Assembly (NCBI RefSeq): GCF_023635005.1
Contig: NZ_JAMLJM010000001.1
Span: 434,001-498,000, forward strand
Source of the DNA: Flavobacterium luminosum
Lineage (GTDB): Bacteria > Bacteroidota > Bacteroidia > Flavobacteriales > Flavobacteriaceae
Direction of reading: 5' to 3'
Length of the DNA stretch: 64,000 nucleotides
The position numbers were made by a program, and so were the translations under genes. The notes below the pieces were generated by a model. It was given only the letters and a program-made list of their open reading frames with translations, had not been told where the DNA came from and ran no database searches. Positions 44,145 to 53,900 of the stretch are shown here, one piece after another (position 1 is the first letter of the stretch; every line of letters begins with the position of its first letter).

Positions 44145-44699
44145 TTATTTCTTCACTCTATCTTCATTCTGTTTTACAAAAGCATCCCAACCCGAATAAC
44201 TTTTTCCAACTTCAACTCTTCCCGAATTGAAAAAATGGCAAACTGCCGCTGCCAAACCATCGGTGGAATCTAGATTTTTGGGTAATTCTTTCAAACCTAA
44301 TAATTGTTGAAGCATTTTAGCGACTTGCTCCTTACTGGCATTTCCGTTTCCAGTAATCGCCATTTTGATTTTCTTAGGTTCGTATTCTGTGATCGGGATT
44401 TGACGCGACAATCCAGCAGCCATCGCCACCCCTTGTGCTCTTCCTAATTTTAACATCGACTGCACGTTTTTACCAAAGAAAGGCGCCTCGATAGCAATTT
44501 CATCCGGATGATGGGTGTCTATTAATTCAATTGTACGCTCGAAAATACGTCTAAGTTTCATATAATGATCATCCATTTTATTGAGCTGCAACTCGTTAAG
44601 TTGTATGAACTCCATTTTTTTGTTGACCACTCTAATTAACCCAAAACCCATAATAGTAGTTCCTGGGTCAATTCCTAATATGATGCGTTCGTTTGCCAA
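44145..44699 (-). CDS. ruvC: Crossover junction endodeoxyribonuclease RuvC
   Basis: Resolves Holliday junctions by cutting two opposed strands. The 184 residues have the RNase H-like fold with first catalytic Asp11 (LGIDPGTT), Glu near 70 (AIEAPFFGKN) and the late acidic pair in STDGLAAAVCH. The start codon is TTG (44697-44699), immediately preceded in frame by TAA, so no longer form exists. The adjacent hemW start touches its stop. Confidence 0.95.
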   Translation of the reverse strand: MANERIILGIDPGTTIMGFGLIRVVNKKMEFIQLNELQLNKMDDHYMKLRRIFERTIELIDTHHPDEIAIEAPFFGKNVQSMLKLGRAQGVAMAAGLSRQIPITEYEPKKIKMAITGNGNASKEQVAKMLQQLLGLKELPKNLDSTDGLAAAVCHFFNSGRVEVGKSYSGWDAFVKQNEDRVKK

Positions 44700-44752
44700 T
44701 TATTTAGTTTCAAGTTTAAGATTTCGAGTTCAAAGTTTCGTTACTTTGCAAC

Positions 44753-45697
44753 ATGATTTCAATTCCTCACAAAGCTAAGCAATTCCTTGTTTTTACCATC
44801 AAAGTTTTGATTGTAAGTGGCGCATTTTATTTTATTTACCAACAATTAGCAAACAACAAACAATTGGACTGGGAAAAATTCCAAGCCTTAGTTTTAGAAA
44901 AACAATCTTTTGGAAATATCGCAATTATTATCTTTCTGACATTTCTTAATCGGTTTTTAGAAATTTTAAAATGGCAAAACCTAGTCACAGTAATCCGAAA
45001 AATTTCTGTGGGTGAAGCCTCTAAACAGGTGTTGGGAGCCTTAACCGCCGCTTTATTCACCCCTAATGGGATTGGAGAATACGCTGGAAAAGCCTTATAT
45101 TTTGAAAAATCACAGACCAAGAAAATTATTTTTTTGAATTTGATCTGCAATGGTATTCAAATGGTATTAACAATCCTCATCGGAATTTTTGGATTGTTGT
45201 TTTTTAATGCCAAATTCCGAATTATTACCACGCAAACTGTTGGCATACTCTTCATTGGATTTTTCTCTTTAATTCTTTTTCTCTTTTTCACGAAAAAAAT
45301 AGCGATCAAAGGCTATTCCATCGAGAAATTATTGCATAAGATTAATGAAATTCCAAAAAAGGTACACCAAAAAAATATCATGCTGGCTATTGGGCGCTAT
45401 CTCGTTTTTTCGCATCAATATTATTTCTTGTTTTTAATTTTCGAAGTAGACGTACCTTATTTTTTACTGATGTCCGCGATCACTAGTGTGTATTTTTTAG
45501 CATCCTCATTACCTACTTTCCAGTTTTTGGACTTTGCCGTTAAAGGAAGTGTCGCAGTGTATTTCTTTGGGTTATTAGGAATCAACGAATGGATTGTAGT
45601 TTTCATAAGTACACTCATGTGGTTTTTAAATACCGTGTTACCTGTTTTGGTGGGAAGCTATTTTGTTCTTAACTTTAAGCCTAAATGGCAACCATAA
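44753..45697 (+). CDS. LPG-synthase-like flippase membrane protein
   Basis: 314 residues, 7-9 membrane helices, matching the lysylphosphatidylglycerol synthase transmembrane domain family (DUF/UPF0104). GGxGEYAGKAL-like sequence (TPNGIGEYAGKALYFEKSQTKK) is the conserved GE-containing loop. Members move lipids or lipid-linked sugars across membranes. The specific cargo is unknown. The glycosyltransferase gene overlaps its end by 13 bases, so the two probably work on the same glycan or lipid. A TTACTTTG box ends 4 bases before the ATG. Confidence 0.82.
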   Translation: MISIPHKAKQFLVFTIKVLIVSGAFYFIYQQLANNKQLDWEKFQALVLEKQSFGNIAIIIFLTFLNRFLEILKWQNLVTVIRKISVGEASKQVLGALTAALFTPNGIGEYAGKALYFEKSQTKKIIFLNLICNGIQMVLTILIGIFGLLFFNAKFRIITTQTVGILFIGFFSLILFLFFTKKIAIKGYSIEKLLHKINEIPKKVHQKNIMLAIGRYLVFSHQYYFLFLIFEVDVPYFLLMSAITSVYFLASSLPTFQFLDFAVKGSVAVYFFGLLGINEWIVVFISTLMWFLNTVLPVLVGSYFVLNFKPKWQP

Positions 45698-46770
45698 TTT
45701 TTTTCATAGGGCTTGGGTATGTGCTAAATATTATTTGGCTGTCCTTTGGTTTTTCAAAAATGAAGGATTTTAGTTTTCCTAAAACATGGCCTTCTACTCG
45801 TTTTTCAATTGTTGTCCCTTTTCGGAACGAAGCTAAAAACCTTCCCTTACTTTTGAATTCTATTTCATTGTTAAATTACCCTAAAGATCTTTTCGAAGTG
45901 ATTTTAGTAGATGATGAATCCGATGACGAAATTCAATTTGCTAATTACGATTTTCCAATTACTGTTTTACGAAATTCAAGAAAAACACTTTCGCCCAAAA
46001 AAGACGCTATTACTACGGCTATCCCTCATGCTAAGTTTGATTGGATTATAACTACTGATGCCGATTGTGTGGTATCCGAAAACTGGCTAAATACATTTGA
46101 TGCTTTTGTCCAGCATAATCATCCCGAAATGATTGCTTCTGGAGTGTATTATCAAACCAATTCATCTGTTTTAGACGCGTTTCAGCAACTAGATTTATTG
46201 AGCTTACAAGGAACCACTATTGGTAGCTTTGGAAACCAACAAGCTTTTATGTGCAATGGTGCGAATTTCGCCTATACTAAAGATTTTTTTTACGAACTGA
46301 ATGGTTTCGAAGGCAACGAGACGATTGCTAGTGGTGATGATGTGTTTTTATTGCAGAAAGGCATGAAACGAAACCCTAGTAAAGTGCATTTTCTGAAATC
46401 GCATGAAGCTCTAGTAAAAACGCAACCCGAGAAGTCTTGGTATCGTTTATTTCATCAAAGAGTACGTTGGGCTAGCAAAACAGGAAATTATTCGGGGATT
46501 TACAGTAAACAGTTAGGACTTTCTGTATTCTTGATGAATCTTTCACTCTTGTTTTTAATTATTACCGTAAATTGGAAATCATTAATCGTTTTTTTCGGAA
46601 TCAAATTTACAGTAGATCTTATTTTATTAATCCAAACCAGTCGATTTTTTAAAATCAAGTTGACTTATTTAATCGCAAGCAGTTTCATTTATCCGCTTTT
46701 CAGCACATTGGTGGTCTTTTATTCCTTTTGGGGTAATTACACTTGGAAAGGAAGAAAATTTAAACTGTAA
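45685..46770 (+). CDS. Glycosyltransferase family 2 membrane protein
   Basis: 361 residues. A first membrane helix (about 1-22) precedes a GT-A domain with FSIVVPFRNEAKNLPLLL (40-57), the nucleotide-sugar motif LVDDESDD (74-81), TTDADC (the DxD) and the acceptor motif HQRVRW. Two or three C-terminal helices follow (about 275-345). It is a processive or membrane-bound GT2 enzyme of the exopolysaccharide type. The acceptor is unknown. It overlaps the flippase gene by 13 bases. Confidence 0.88.
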   Translation: MATIIFFIGLGYVLNIIWLSFGFSKMKDFSFPKTWPSTRFSIVVPFRNEAKNLPLLLNSISLLNYPKDLFEVILVDDESDDEIQFANYDFPITVLRNSRKTLSPKKDAITTAIPHAKFDWIITTDADCVVSENWLNTFDAFVQHNHPEMIASGVYYQTNSSVLDAFQQLDLLSLQGTTIGSFGNQQAFMCNGANFAYTKDFFYELNGFEGNETIASGDDVFLLQKGMKRNPSKVHFLKSHEALVKTQPEKSWYRLFHQRVRWASKTGNYSGIYSKQLGLSVFLMNLSLLFLIITVNWKSLIVFFGIKFTVDLILLIQTSRFFKIKLTYLIASSFIYPLFSTLVVFYSFWGNYTWKGRKFKL

Positions 46771-46775
46771 TAGCG

Positions 46776-47255
46776 TTAGTTCTTCTTTAAAACTACCGGT
46801 ACGATAAATTCCGACTTTACTTTTACCCCTCTTTTTATTGCTGGTTCTATGGCAGGAAAATCAACCAGCTTAGATTGTAAGATACTATCTGCTTTTATCG
46901 AATCAAAAGCCAAGCTGTCTACTTTAAAATAAGATTGAAAGACAAGTTGAGCATCTGGCATTACTATTACTCTTACGTGAAGCGTATCGGGTCTTTTATA
47001 AATGGAACGAATTGTATCGTTTGCTAATTTTTCTTGTAAATGCTGTGTAACAAAATCAAAGAAGCATTGTTTGCGTTGTGTTTTATCAATAATAGAATCA
47101 CAAGGCAAGGCAGACGGATATTCATCGACTTCTTTCCAGTTGATTCTTTTCAATTCTTGTTGTAGCAATTCTTCTTTACTAGGCACGTTTTTTTCAAAAT
47201 ACTGGCAACTTTGCAGGAACGTAAGAAGAGTTAAAAAGGCAAGTACTTTTTTCAT
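46776..47255 (-). CDS. Lipoprotein with TonB-C-like terminal region
   Basis: 159 residues. The N-terminus MKKVLAFLTLLTFLQSC is a lipoprotein signal with the lipobox Cys at 17. The C-terminal stretch (FPAIEPAIKRGVKVKSEFIVPVVL) resembles the C-terminal domain of TonB-type proteins (P-A-x-x-x-G-V-x-x-F). The middle is unrecognised. A role at the periplasmic face of the outer membrane is inference. It is convergent with the glycosyltransferase gene. Confidence 0.7.
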   Translation of the reverse strand: MKKVLAFLTLLTFLQSCQYFEKNVPSKEELLQQELKRINWKEVDEYPSALPCDSIIDKTQRKQCFFDFVTQHLQEKLANDTIRSIYKRPDTLHVRVIVMPDAQLVFQSYFKVDSLAFDSIKADSILQSKLVDFPAIEPAIKRGVKVKSEFIVPVVLKKN

Positions 47256-47325
47256 TGGAATTAATTATGCCAAATAATTTGATTATTGATTAAATTAGTG
47301 GACAAAAGTAATAAAAAATAATATT

Positions 47326-47829
47326 ATGGATTCAGTGTTGGTCATTATTGGTTTTGTTTGCATGATCGTTGGAATTTTAGGAAGTTTTTTACCTGCTTTA
47401 CCCGGTCCCGGATTGAGTTGGTTGGGACTATTATTATTATATCTAACCCAAGCGGTTCCAAACAATTATTGGGTTTTGGGAATTACCTTCTTTATTACCG
47501 CGTTAATTCTCATTCTGGATTACGTGATTCCCGCCAAAGGCACTCAATATTTCGGAGGAAGTAAATACGGTATTTGGGGAACCAATATCGGATTAATAGT
47601 AGGTTTACTTGCTCCTATCCCTTTTGGTTTTATCATTGGCCCTTTTGTAGGCGCTTTTCTTGGTGAATTGTATTATAACAGCCAAGATCACAACAGAGCC
47701 TTAAAAGCCGCTACCGGATCTTTTATTGGCTTTTTGGCTTCTACCTTTATGAAGTTTGTTTTGTGTATGGCTTTTTTAGGAATGTTTATCTATTTGATTT
47801 GGCAAAACTGGAATAACTTTTTCCACTAA
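47326..47829 (+). CDS. DUF456 family membrane protein
   Basis: 167 residues with four to five membrane helices. The Gly-rich GSFLPALPGPGLSWLG near residues 19-34 and the repeated GxF/GPFVGAFLGE segments are typical of DUF456. Such proteins are small integral membrane proteins of unknown function. It stands alone with a weak terminator after the stop. Confidence 0.88.
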   Translation: MDSVLVIIGFVCMIVGILGSFLPALPGPGLSWLGLLLLYLTQAVPNNYWVLGITFFITALILILDYVIPAKGTQYFGGSKYGIWGTNIGLIVGLLAPIPFGFIIGPFVGAFLGELYYNSQDHNRALKAATGSFIGFLASTFMKFVLCMAFLGMFIYLIWQNWNNFFH

Positions 47830-47835
47830 AAAATA

Positions 47836-47866
47836 AAAAAGCCCTCCAATCAAATGGAAAGCTTTT
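47836..47866 (+). terminator. Possible terminator of the DUF456 gene
   Basis: Bulged stem AAAAGC-CCA/TGG-GCTTTT just after the stop, with the last Ts forming part of the stem. Weaker than the other terminators in the window. Confidence 0.4.
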
Positions 47867-47946
47867 CATTGGTCTAACTACTAAACCATCTCGCTGTCTC
47901 CAACGAGACTAAACAACACAACTAATTTTAAATATTGTAAGAGGGC

Positions 47947-47972
47947 AAAAAAGCTCCGCAATAACGGAGCTT
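47947..47972 (-). terminator. Terminator of tRNA-Asp
   Basis: Minus strand AAGCTCCG/CGGAGCTT with a 6-base loop and six T, 11 bases past the tRNA end. The plus strand also has a T-run beyond it. Confidence 0.75.
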
Positions 47973-47983
47973 CCTCTTTTTTC

Positions 47984-48060
47984 TGGCGGTCTGGACGGGA
48001 CTCGAACCCGCGACCCCATGCGTGACAGGCATGTATTCTAACCAACTGAACTACCAAACC
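47984..48060 (-). tRNA. tRNA-Asp (anticodon GUC), CCA encoded
   Basis: 77 bases including an encoded CCA. Acceptor GGTTTGG/CCAGACC with one G-U pair, discriminator G, D-arm GTTC...GAAT, anticodon stem-loop CATGC-CTGTCAC-GCATG giving GUC, T-arm GCGGG-TTCGAGT-CCCGT. The bases just upstream, AGTCTGG, are also complementary to the 3' acceptor strand, but the position of T8-A9 fixes the start. Confidence 0.95.
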
Positions 48061-48120
48061 AGACTAATCTTATTCGCTTCTCTTATTTTGTAAGTGTCAT
48101 ACCGAACTCGATTGCGGTTG

Positions 48121-48128
48121 CAAATATA
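48121..48128 (-). promoter_or_regulatory. Promoter -7 box of tRNA-Asp
   Basis: TATATTTG on the minus strand followed by CAA, 60 bases upstream of the mature 5' end. This implies a longer pre-tRNA leader than for the other tRNAs here. Confidence 0.5.
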
Positions 48129-48188
48129 CAACCGTTTTTCATTTCTGCAAGTGTTTTTCGAAAAAAAATTAAAAAAAATTTCAGGTTT

Positions 48189-49115
48189 TTAACCAAACTT
48201 CTGTTTTTCAATCAGATATGTAGTCATAATTTTTTCAAATTTTTCGTCTACCGACACCGGAACATACTTTATTTTATACATAGCACACGTATTGGCTATC
48301 TCATCAAAATAACGTTTTACTAATTTTTCATAATCCGATTGCACATTTTCTGCAAACAAATTGACTTGTTCACCAGTTTCAATATCGATAAATTTGCGTG
48401 GAGCATTGTCAAAATCAAAATTAAACTCCGTTTTTTTATCGACTACATGAAACAAAACTACTTTATGCTTGTTGTGTTTTAAGTGCTGAAGTGCCTTAAA
48501 AAGCTTTTCATCGTCTTCTCTTTGAAACATATCTGTAAAAAGAATAATCATGGAACGACGATGCATTTTTTCGGCTATTTGATGCAAATACGTAATTGTA
48601 TCGGTTTGTTTCGCTTCTTTTGAAACACGTAAAAGGTTTTCTAATTTATCTAGTAACATTCGATGATGCCGTTCACTTCCTTTTTCTGGCGCATAGTATT
48701 CATACGAATCTGAAAAGACACTTAATCCAACCGCATCTCTTTGCCTTTTAAGCAGATTCATAAGCACAGCTGAAGCTAGGACTGAAAACCCTATTTTATT
48801 TTCATAAAAAAATTGATTCTCTTTTAATTTCGGATAATGCATAGACGAAGAATTGTCTATGATAAGATGGCATCTCAAATTGGTTTCTTCCTCGAAACGC
48901 TTAGTATACAACCTATCAGTTTTGGCAAAAAGCTTCCAATCGATATGCTTTGTACTTTCTCCAACATTATAGATTTTATGTTCGGCAAATTCAGCAGAAA
49001 AACCATGAAATGGCGATTTATGCATACCTGAAATAAAACCTTCTACAATTTGGTTGGCCAATAGCTCTAAATGCTGAAAACTGGATATTTTTTCTATTTG
49101 TGCATCAAACTTCAT
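48189..49115 (-). CDS. DUF58 domain protein (vWA-like)
   Basis: 308 residues. DUF58 signature HGFSAEFAEHKIYNVGESTKHIDWKLFAKTDRLYTKRFEEE is at about 37-76, and a vWA-type metal site IIDNSSSMHYP at 85-95. Family members usually lie next to a MoxR ATPase and are thought to work with it. None is nearby, so the partner would be encoded elsewhere. A TATATTTG box ends 4 bases before the ATG. Confidence 0.9.
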   Translation of the reverse strand: MKFDAQIEKISSFQHLELLANQIVEGFISGMHKSPFHGFSAEFAEHKIYNVGESTKHIDWKLFAKTDRLYTKRFEEETNLRCHLIIDNSSSMHYPKLKENQFFYENKIGFSVLASAVLMNLLKRQRDAVGLSVFSDSYEYYAPEKGSERHHRMLLDKLENLLRVSKEAKQTDTITYLHQIAEKMHRRSMIILFTDMFQREDDEKLFKALQHLKHNKHKVVLFHVVDKKTEFNFDFDNAPRKFIDIETGEQVNLFAENVQSDYEKLVKRYFDEIANTCAMYKIKYVPVSVDEKFEKIMTTYLIEKQKFG

Positions 49116-49119
49116 ACTT

Positions 49120-49127
49120 CAAATATA
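49120..49127 (-). promoter_or_regulatory. Promoter -7 box of the DUF58 gene
   Basis: TATATTTG on the minus strand, then AAGT and the ATG at 49115. The start codon would be at or beside +1. Confidence 0.55.
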
Positions 49128-49219
49128 AACAATGAAATCAGTATTATAAACGAGAGTACGATGATTTATTGATTTAACCTTTTAGAAAAACAAAAAATAT
49201 TAAATTTTTAGGACTTCTA

Positions 49220-49261
49220 AGACTACGACCTATAATGTGAATTGTCTGTGTAGTCTTTTTT
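49220..49261 (+). other. Orphan terminator-like hairpin in the 320-bp gap
   Basis: The region 49116-49435 has no gene. It holds AGACTAC/GTAGTCT with a 23-base loop followed by TTTTT on the plus strand. No plus-strand gene precedes it and no TAnnTTTG box was found upstream, so a small RNA here is only a possibility. Confidence 0.3.
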
Positions 49262-49388
49262 AGGAATCACAAACTAAAAAAACTCAAAACAAGGAAATTA
49301 GAAGAAAAGTAGATAATAACCCTTAGAAGAAATTAATGTTTCTTGATGATGACAAAATTATCTATTCAAGAGAAGTGTTTTTACTAAC

Positions 49389-49416
49389 AAAAAAAGACCC
49401 GACTATCGTCAGGTCT
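49389..49416 (-). terminator. Terminator of trxA
   Basis: Minus strand AAGACCTGAC/GTCGGGTCTT (one G-U pair) followed by a T-run, 19 bases past the trxA stop. Confidence 0.8.
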
Positions 49417-49435
49417 TCTTCTTATAAAATATTGA

Positions 49436-49753
49436 TTACAATAATGCGTCTATAGCTTTTGTATAAGTATCTTTTGGAGCTACTCCTACTTGACGTCCTA
49501 CTACTTCTCCATTTTGGAAAATTAAAACTGTAGGGATGTTACGAACCCCATATTTAGCAGCAAATTCTTGGTTAGCATCTACGTCTACTTTTCCAACTAC
49601 TGCTTTTCCTTCATATTCTGTAGCGATTTCGTCGATTACTGGACCAACCATTCTACAAGGACCACACCATGCTGCCCAAAAATCTACTACTACCGGTTTA
49701 TCTGACTGTAATACTACTTCTTCAAAAGTAGCATCTGTTATTGCTTGTGCCAT
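49436..49753 (-). CDS. trxA: Thioredoxin
   Basis: 105 residues, a cytoplasmic disulfide reductase with the active site WCGPC (C30, C33) after VVVDFWAAWC, and the cis-Pro region RNIPTVLIF. The ATG at 49753 (MAQAITDATF) is chosen. The longer frame starts near the promoter box TATTTTTG (49778-49785). It can serve as electron donor to ribonucleotide reductase NrdAB found in this window. Monocistronic with a terminator. Confidence 0.96.
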   Translation of the reverse strand: MAQAITDATFEEVVLQSDKPVVVDFWAAWCGPCRMVGPVIDEIATEYEGKAVVGKVDVDANQEFAAKYGVRNIPTVLIFQNGEVVGRQVGVAPKDTYTKAIDALL

Positions 49754-49777
49754 TTTAATTTCTTTTGTATTAATACA

Positions 49778-49785
49778 CAAAAATA
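49778..49785 (-). promoter_or_regulatory. trxA promoter -7 box
   Basis: TATTTTTG on the minus strand, 24 bases before the ATG at 49753. The longer start at 49780 would lie inside it. Confidence 0.5.
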
Positions 49786-49860
49786 GAATTTTATTTTGAA
49801 TAGTACATCATTTAAAAATCAGTTTTAATTATGGTGAGATTGCTTCGATTTATAACAACA

Positions 49861-49890
49861 AAAAGGAGCCCTATTAAAGAGCTCCTTTTT
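49861..49890 (-). terminator. Terminator of the outer-membrane barrel gene
   Basis: AAAAGGAGC/GCTCCTTTT stem with an 11-base loop, 34 bases past the stop, with T-runs on both strands. Confidence 0.7.
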
Positions 49891-49924
49891 TATACTTAGA
49901 ATAACCTAATTGATTATTACTATA

Positions 49925-50851
49925 TTATAAACTATATTTTAATCCTAATGTTAATCCAACACCACTAATACTGATGTAAGAACTTAATTCATCTAAAGGT
50001 TTTGTAGGATCTACACCATTTGGATTAGTCTCAGCATTGTTAGAGTTAGTTCCTAAAGAATCTACATAATTAGAGTGTATTTGAGCTGGAGCCAAAGTGT
50101 TTAATCGATCTACACCATTAACTGTATACTCAGTAGTTTCTTTAGATTTTCCGTGTACTGTAAAGTTACGGTATTCTACTTCTGCAAAGGCAGACAATTT
50201 GTTAGTTAACTTGTAAGAAGTTCCTAAAGCAGCCATAAAACCGATAGTTGGATTTGGTTTTACTTTATCTACTTTGTGTAAGTTCCCCACAGTTGTAGGA
50301 CTTGTTGGAATAACCGCATTCGTAGTAATTTCTAAATCTCCGTGAACTGGCACTAAAACCCCAACTTTCGTATAAGGTTCAAATCCATTAGTTTCTCCTA
50401 AATAAAGAACAAGAGCAGGAGCTAAGTCAAAAGCAGTTACCTTACCATTAGCTGTAAAATTAAAGATCATTTCATTATTATCGTTCACAAAAATTTGATC
50501 TGTTTTGGTTTGTGCCATAGTTTTACTATTACTTCTGTAGTAGTTAATTCCCATTTCAAAACCTAAACGTTCAGTAAAACGGTATCCAGCAGTTAATCCA
50601 GTTCTAAAACCTTCACCGAAAGATCCAGTGATAGCTTTTCTTGAAACTAATTCTTGAGCCACATACACATCGCTATTAGGCTGTCTTCCACTTACAATTG
50701 GAAATTCAGTCGCAGCTGTTTGAATAAAATATGATCCTCCAGCTTTAAGATACCATCCTTTTTTATCTGTATTTGAAGTTGGCTCTTCTGTCTGAGCTGT
50801 CATGGTTAAAGTCGAAACCATACAAGCAGCTAACAATAATTTTTTAATCAT
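49925..50851 (-). CDS. Outer-membrane beta-barrel protein
   Basis: 308 residues. A signal peptide (about 1-20, MVSTLTMTAQ) precedes strands with alternating hydrophobic residues typical of an OmpA-like barrel: WYLKAGGSYF, RTGLTAGYRFTERLGFEMGINYYRS, TIGFMAALGTSYKLTNKLSAFAEVEYRNF. It ends GVGLTLGLKYSL, with Leu in place of the usual terminal Phe. No peptidoglycan-binding domain, so it is a barrel only. The function is unknown. TATTTTTG promoter box at 50877-50884. Confidence 0.85.
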   Translation of the reverse strand: MIKKLLLAACMVSTLTMTAQTEEPTSNTDKKGWYLKAGGSYFIQTAATEFPIVSGRQPNSDVYVAQELVSRKAITGSFGEGFRTGLTAGYRFTERLGFEMGINYYRSNSKTMAQTKTDQIFVNDNNEMIFNFTANGKVTAFDLAPALVLYLGETNGFEPYTKVGVLVPVHGDLEITTNAVIPTSPTTVGNLHKVDKVKPNPTIGFMAALGTSYKLTNKLSAFAEVEYRNFTVHGKSKETTEYTVNGVDRLNTLAPAQIHSNYVDSLGTNSNNAETNPNGVDPTKPLDELSSYISISGVGLTLGLKYSL

Positions 50852-50876
50852 GATAGTTTATTGGTTTAAATTTTTG

Positions 50877-50884
50877 CAAAAATA
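50877..50884 (-). promoter_or_regulatory. Promoter -7 box of the outer-membrane barrel gene
   Basis: TATTTTTG on the minus strand, followed by GC, 25 bases before the ATG. Confidence 0.5.
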
Positions 50885-50916
50885 CAATCCTAAAACAGAA
50901 CATCATAATATCCTGT

Positions 50917-53900
50917 CTAATTTATTTTAAAATTAACTTGAAGTTTCTCCATTTCTTGGAGCAATTCAGACGTAATTTTAACTTTTATTTTTCGACTTGG
51001 CATCGAAAGCATATTCTTAATAACTACTTCCTCTTTTTCTTCCGGCACTGCCAATTCTACTTCTACTTCCCCTGGTAGTACCTCATCGGACACCTCTACT
51101 TCCTCAGGAGAAGACACCAATTGTAATTCGCGCTTGATTTTCTCTAGTTCTAAAACTTCAAAAGTGATCTGATGATCTCCAGGATGTTTTACAAATAACT
51201 CGTGCAAATCTTTCACCAACTTTTCTCGTAATTCATGTATCGAGAACTGAATCGTTATTTTTTTAGCATACGTTGGTAAGACATCTGCCAACATTTTAGC
51301 TTCCAAAAATTGAATTCTTGGGTCTGATTTTTTACCAGTTTCTCGATTTACCCATCCCTCTTTGACATTGATTTTAAAAAACACAAATTGATTCTGTACC
51401 AGAAAATGACGGAATTTCAAGTATTCTTCATCAAAAATTCTGAATTCAAAACTTTCATCGTACCCATCTAAATTAAACGTAGCCCAACCTTTTCCGTTTT
51501 TTGCCGTTCGATGCTGTACATTATTTACAATCCCTCCAAAAGTGAGATTTTTTGTTACAAAAGGCTCTAAATTTTTTAATTGTTCCAAACGGACGTTACA
51601 GAAATATTTCATTTCATAGCGGTAATCATCTAGTGGATGACCTGAAATATAAATCCCAACCACTTCTTTTTCACGCGCTAATTTTTCCATGGTATGCCAT
51701 TCTTCACAAGGCGGAACAGCCGGCTCTGGTATTTGTACTTCAGACGCATCACCAAACAAACTTACTTGAGAAGAGTTTTCATTTTCCTGTGATTTTGCCC
51801 CGTAGCGAATTGCTTTTTCTAAGAACGTGATATTGTCTCCGTCATGATGAAAATATTGACCGCGATGTGTCTCTGTAAAACAATCTAAACCTCCAGCCAA
51901 AGCCAAGTTTTCAAAAGCTTTTTTATTAGCAGCGCGCAAATCGATACGTTTAGTCAAATCAAAAATAGATTTGTATTTACCATTTTTACGGTTTTCTACA
52001 ATGGTATTCACGGCTCCTTCTCCAACACCCTTAACAGCTCCCATTCCGAAACGAATCGCGTAATTTTCGTTTACCGTGAATTTGTAAAACGACTCATTAA
52101 CATCTGGACCCAAAACTTGCAAGCCCATTCGCTTACACTCTTCCATAAAAAAAGAAACTTGCTTAATATCGTTCATGTTATTGGACAGCACCGCTGCCAT
52201 ATATTCTGCGGGATAATGCGCTTTCAGATATGCTGTCTGATAGGCAATCCAAGCATAACATGTGGAATGCGATTTATTGAAGGCATAACTCGCAAACGCT
52301 TCCCAGTCGGTCCAAATTTTATCTAATTTTTGTTCGTCGTGACCATTGGCTTTTGCTTGATCGATGAACTTGGATTTCATTTTATCCAAGACATCTTTCT
52401 GCTTTTTACCCATCGCTTTACGAAGTACGTCGGCATCACCTTTGGAGAAATTCGCTAATTTTTGCGATAAAAGCATTACCTGCTCTTGATAAACGGTAAT
52501 TCCATAAGTTTCTCCTAAATATTCTTCGCAAGCATCTAAATCGTAGGTAATTGGTTCTTCACCATTTTTTCTTCGAATGAAAGACGGAATGTACTCTAAC
52601 GGTCCTGGTCGGTATAACGCATTCATCGCAATTAAATCGGCAAAGACAGTCGGCTTCAAATCCTTCATATATTTCTGCATCCCGGGCGACTCGTATTGGA
52701 AAATACCAACGGTTTCACCTCTTTGGAAGAGTTCGTATGTTTTCTGATCATCGATAGGAAATTCATCTGGATTGAGTTCTATTCCGGTACGATATTTTAC
52801 CAATTTAACGGTATCTTTAATCAGAGTTAGGGTTTTTAGCCCCAAGAAATCCATCTTCAGCAAACCAGCGCTTTCTGCTACAGAGTTGTCGAACTGCGTA
52901 ACATATAAATCAGAATCTTTTGCAGTAGTCACCGGAACGAAGTTGGTAATATCATCTGGTGTGATGATTACCCCACATGCGTGAATACCAGTATTGCGGA
53001 GAGAACCTTCTAATACTTTAGCCTGTTGAATGGTTTCTCCTGCTAAATCTCCTTCATTGGCAATAGCGATTAATTCTTTGATTCGGTCAAACTCATCGGA
53101 AGATTTTAACGCTTTTTTCACTTCGCTTTCCTCCTCTTTCAAAAACCTATTCAAATTCCACTTGGAAGGCATCATTCCTGGTATGAGCTTCGCTATTCTA
53201 TCTGCCTCAAACAGTGGAAGATCTAATACACGAGCGGTATCTCTAATTGCCGATTTGGTAGCCATTTTACCATAGGTAATAATCTGTGCTACCTGATTTG
53301 AACCGTACTTATCAATCACGTATTCCATAACCAAACCACGACCTTCATCATCAAAATCGATATCAATATCGGGCATGGACACACGGTCTGGATTCAAGAA
53401 ACGCTCAAAAAGGAGATCATATTTAATGGGATCGATATTAGTAATCCCTAGACAATAGGCCACCGCAGAACCTGCAGCAGAACCACGACCCGGCCCAACG
53501 GAAACTCCCATTTCACGTGCCGCTGCGATGAAATCCTGTACAATTAAAAAGTAACCCGGATAACCCGTTTTTTCAATAGTAAGTAATTCAAAATCGAGTC
53601 GCTCTCTTATATCCTCTGTGATTTCTGTGTACCTTTTTTCCGCTCCTTTATAAGTAAGATAACGTAAGTATTTGTTCTCTCCTCGCTTACCACCATCTTC
53701 TTCATCTTCGGCCACCTGAAATTCTGCAGGAATGTCAAATTTAGGAAGTAAAACATCGCGGTATAAAGAATACGGTTCGACCTTATCTATAATTTCTTGA
53801 ATATTGATAATCGCCTCGGGCAGGTCAGCAAAGATTTTTTTCATCTCGGCTTCGCTCTTGAAATAATATTCTTGATTTGGCAAACCGTAACGATAACCTC

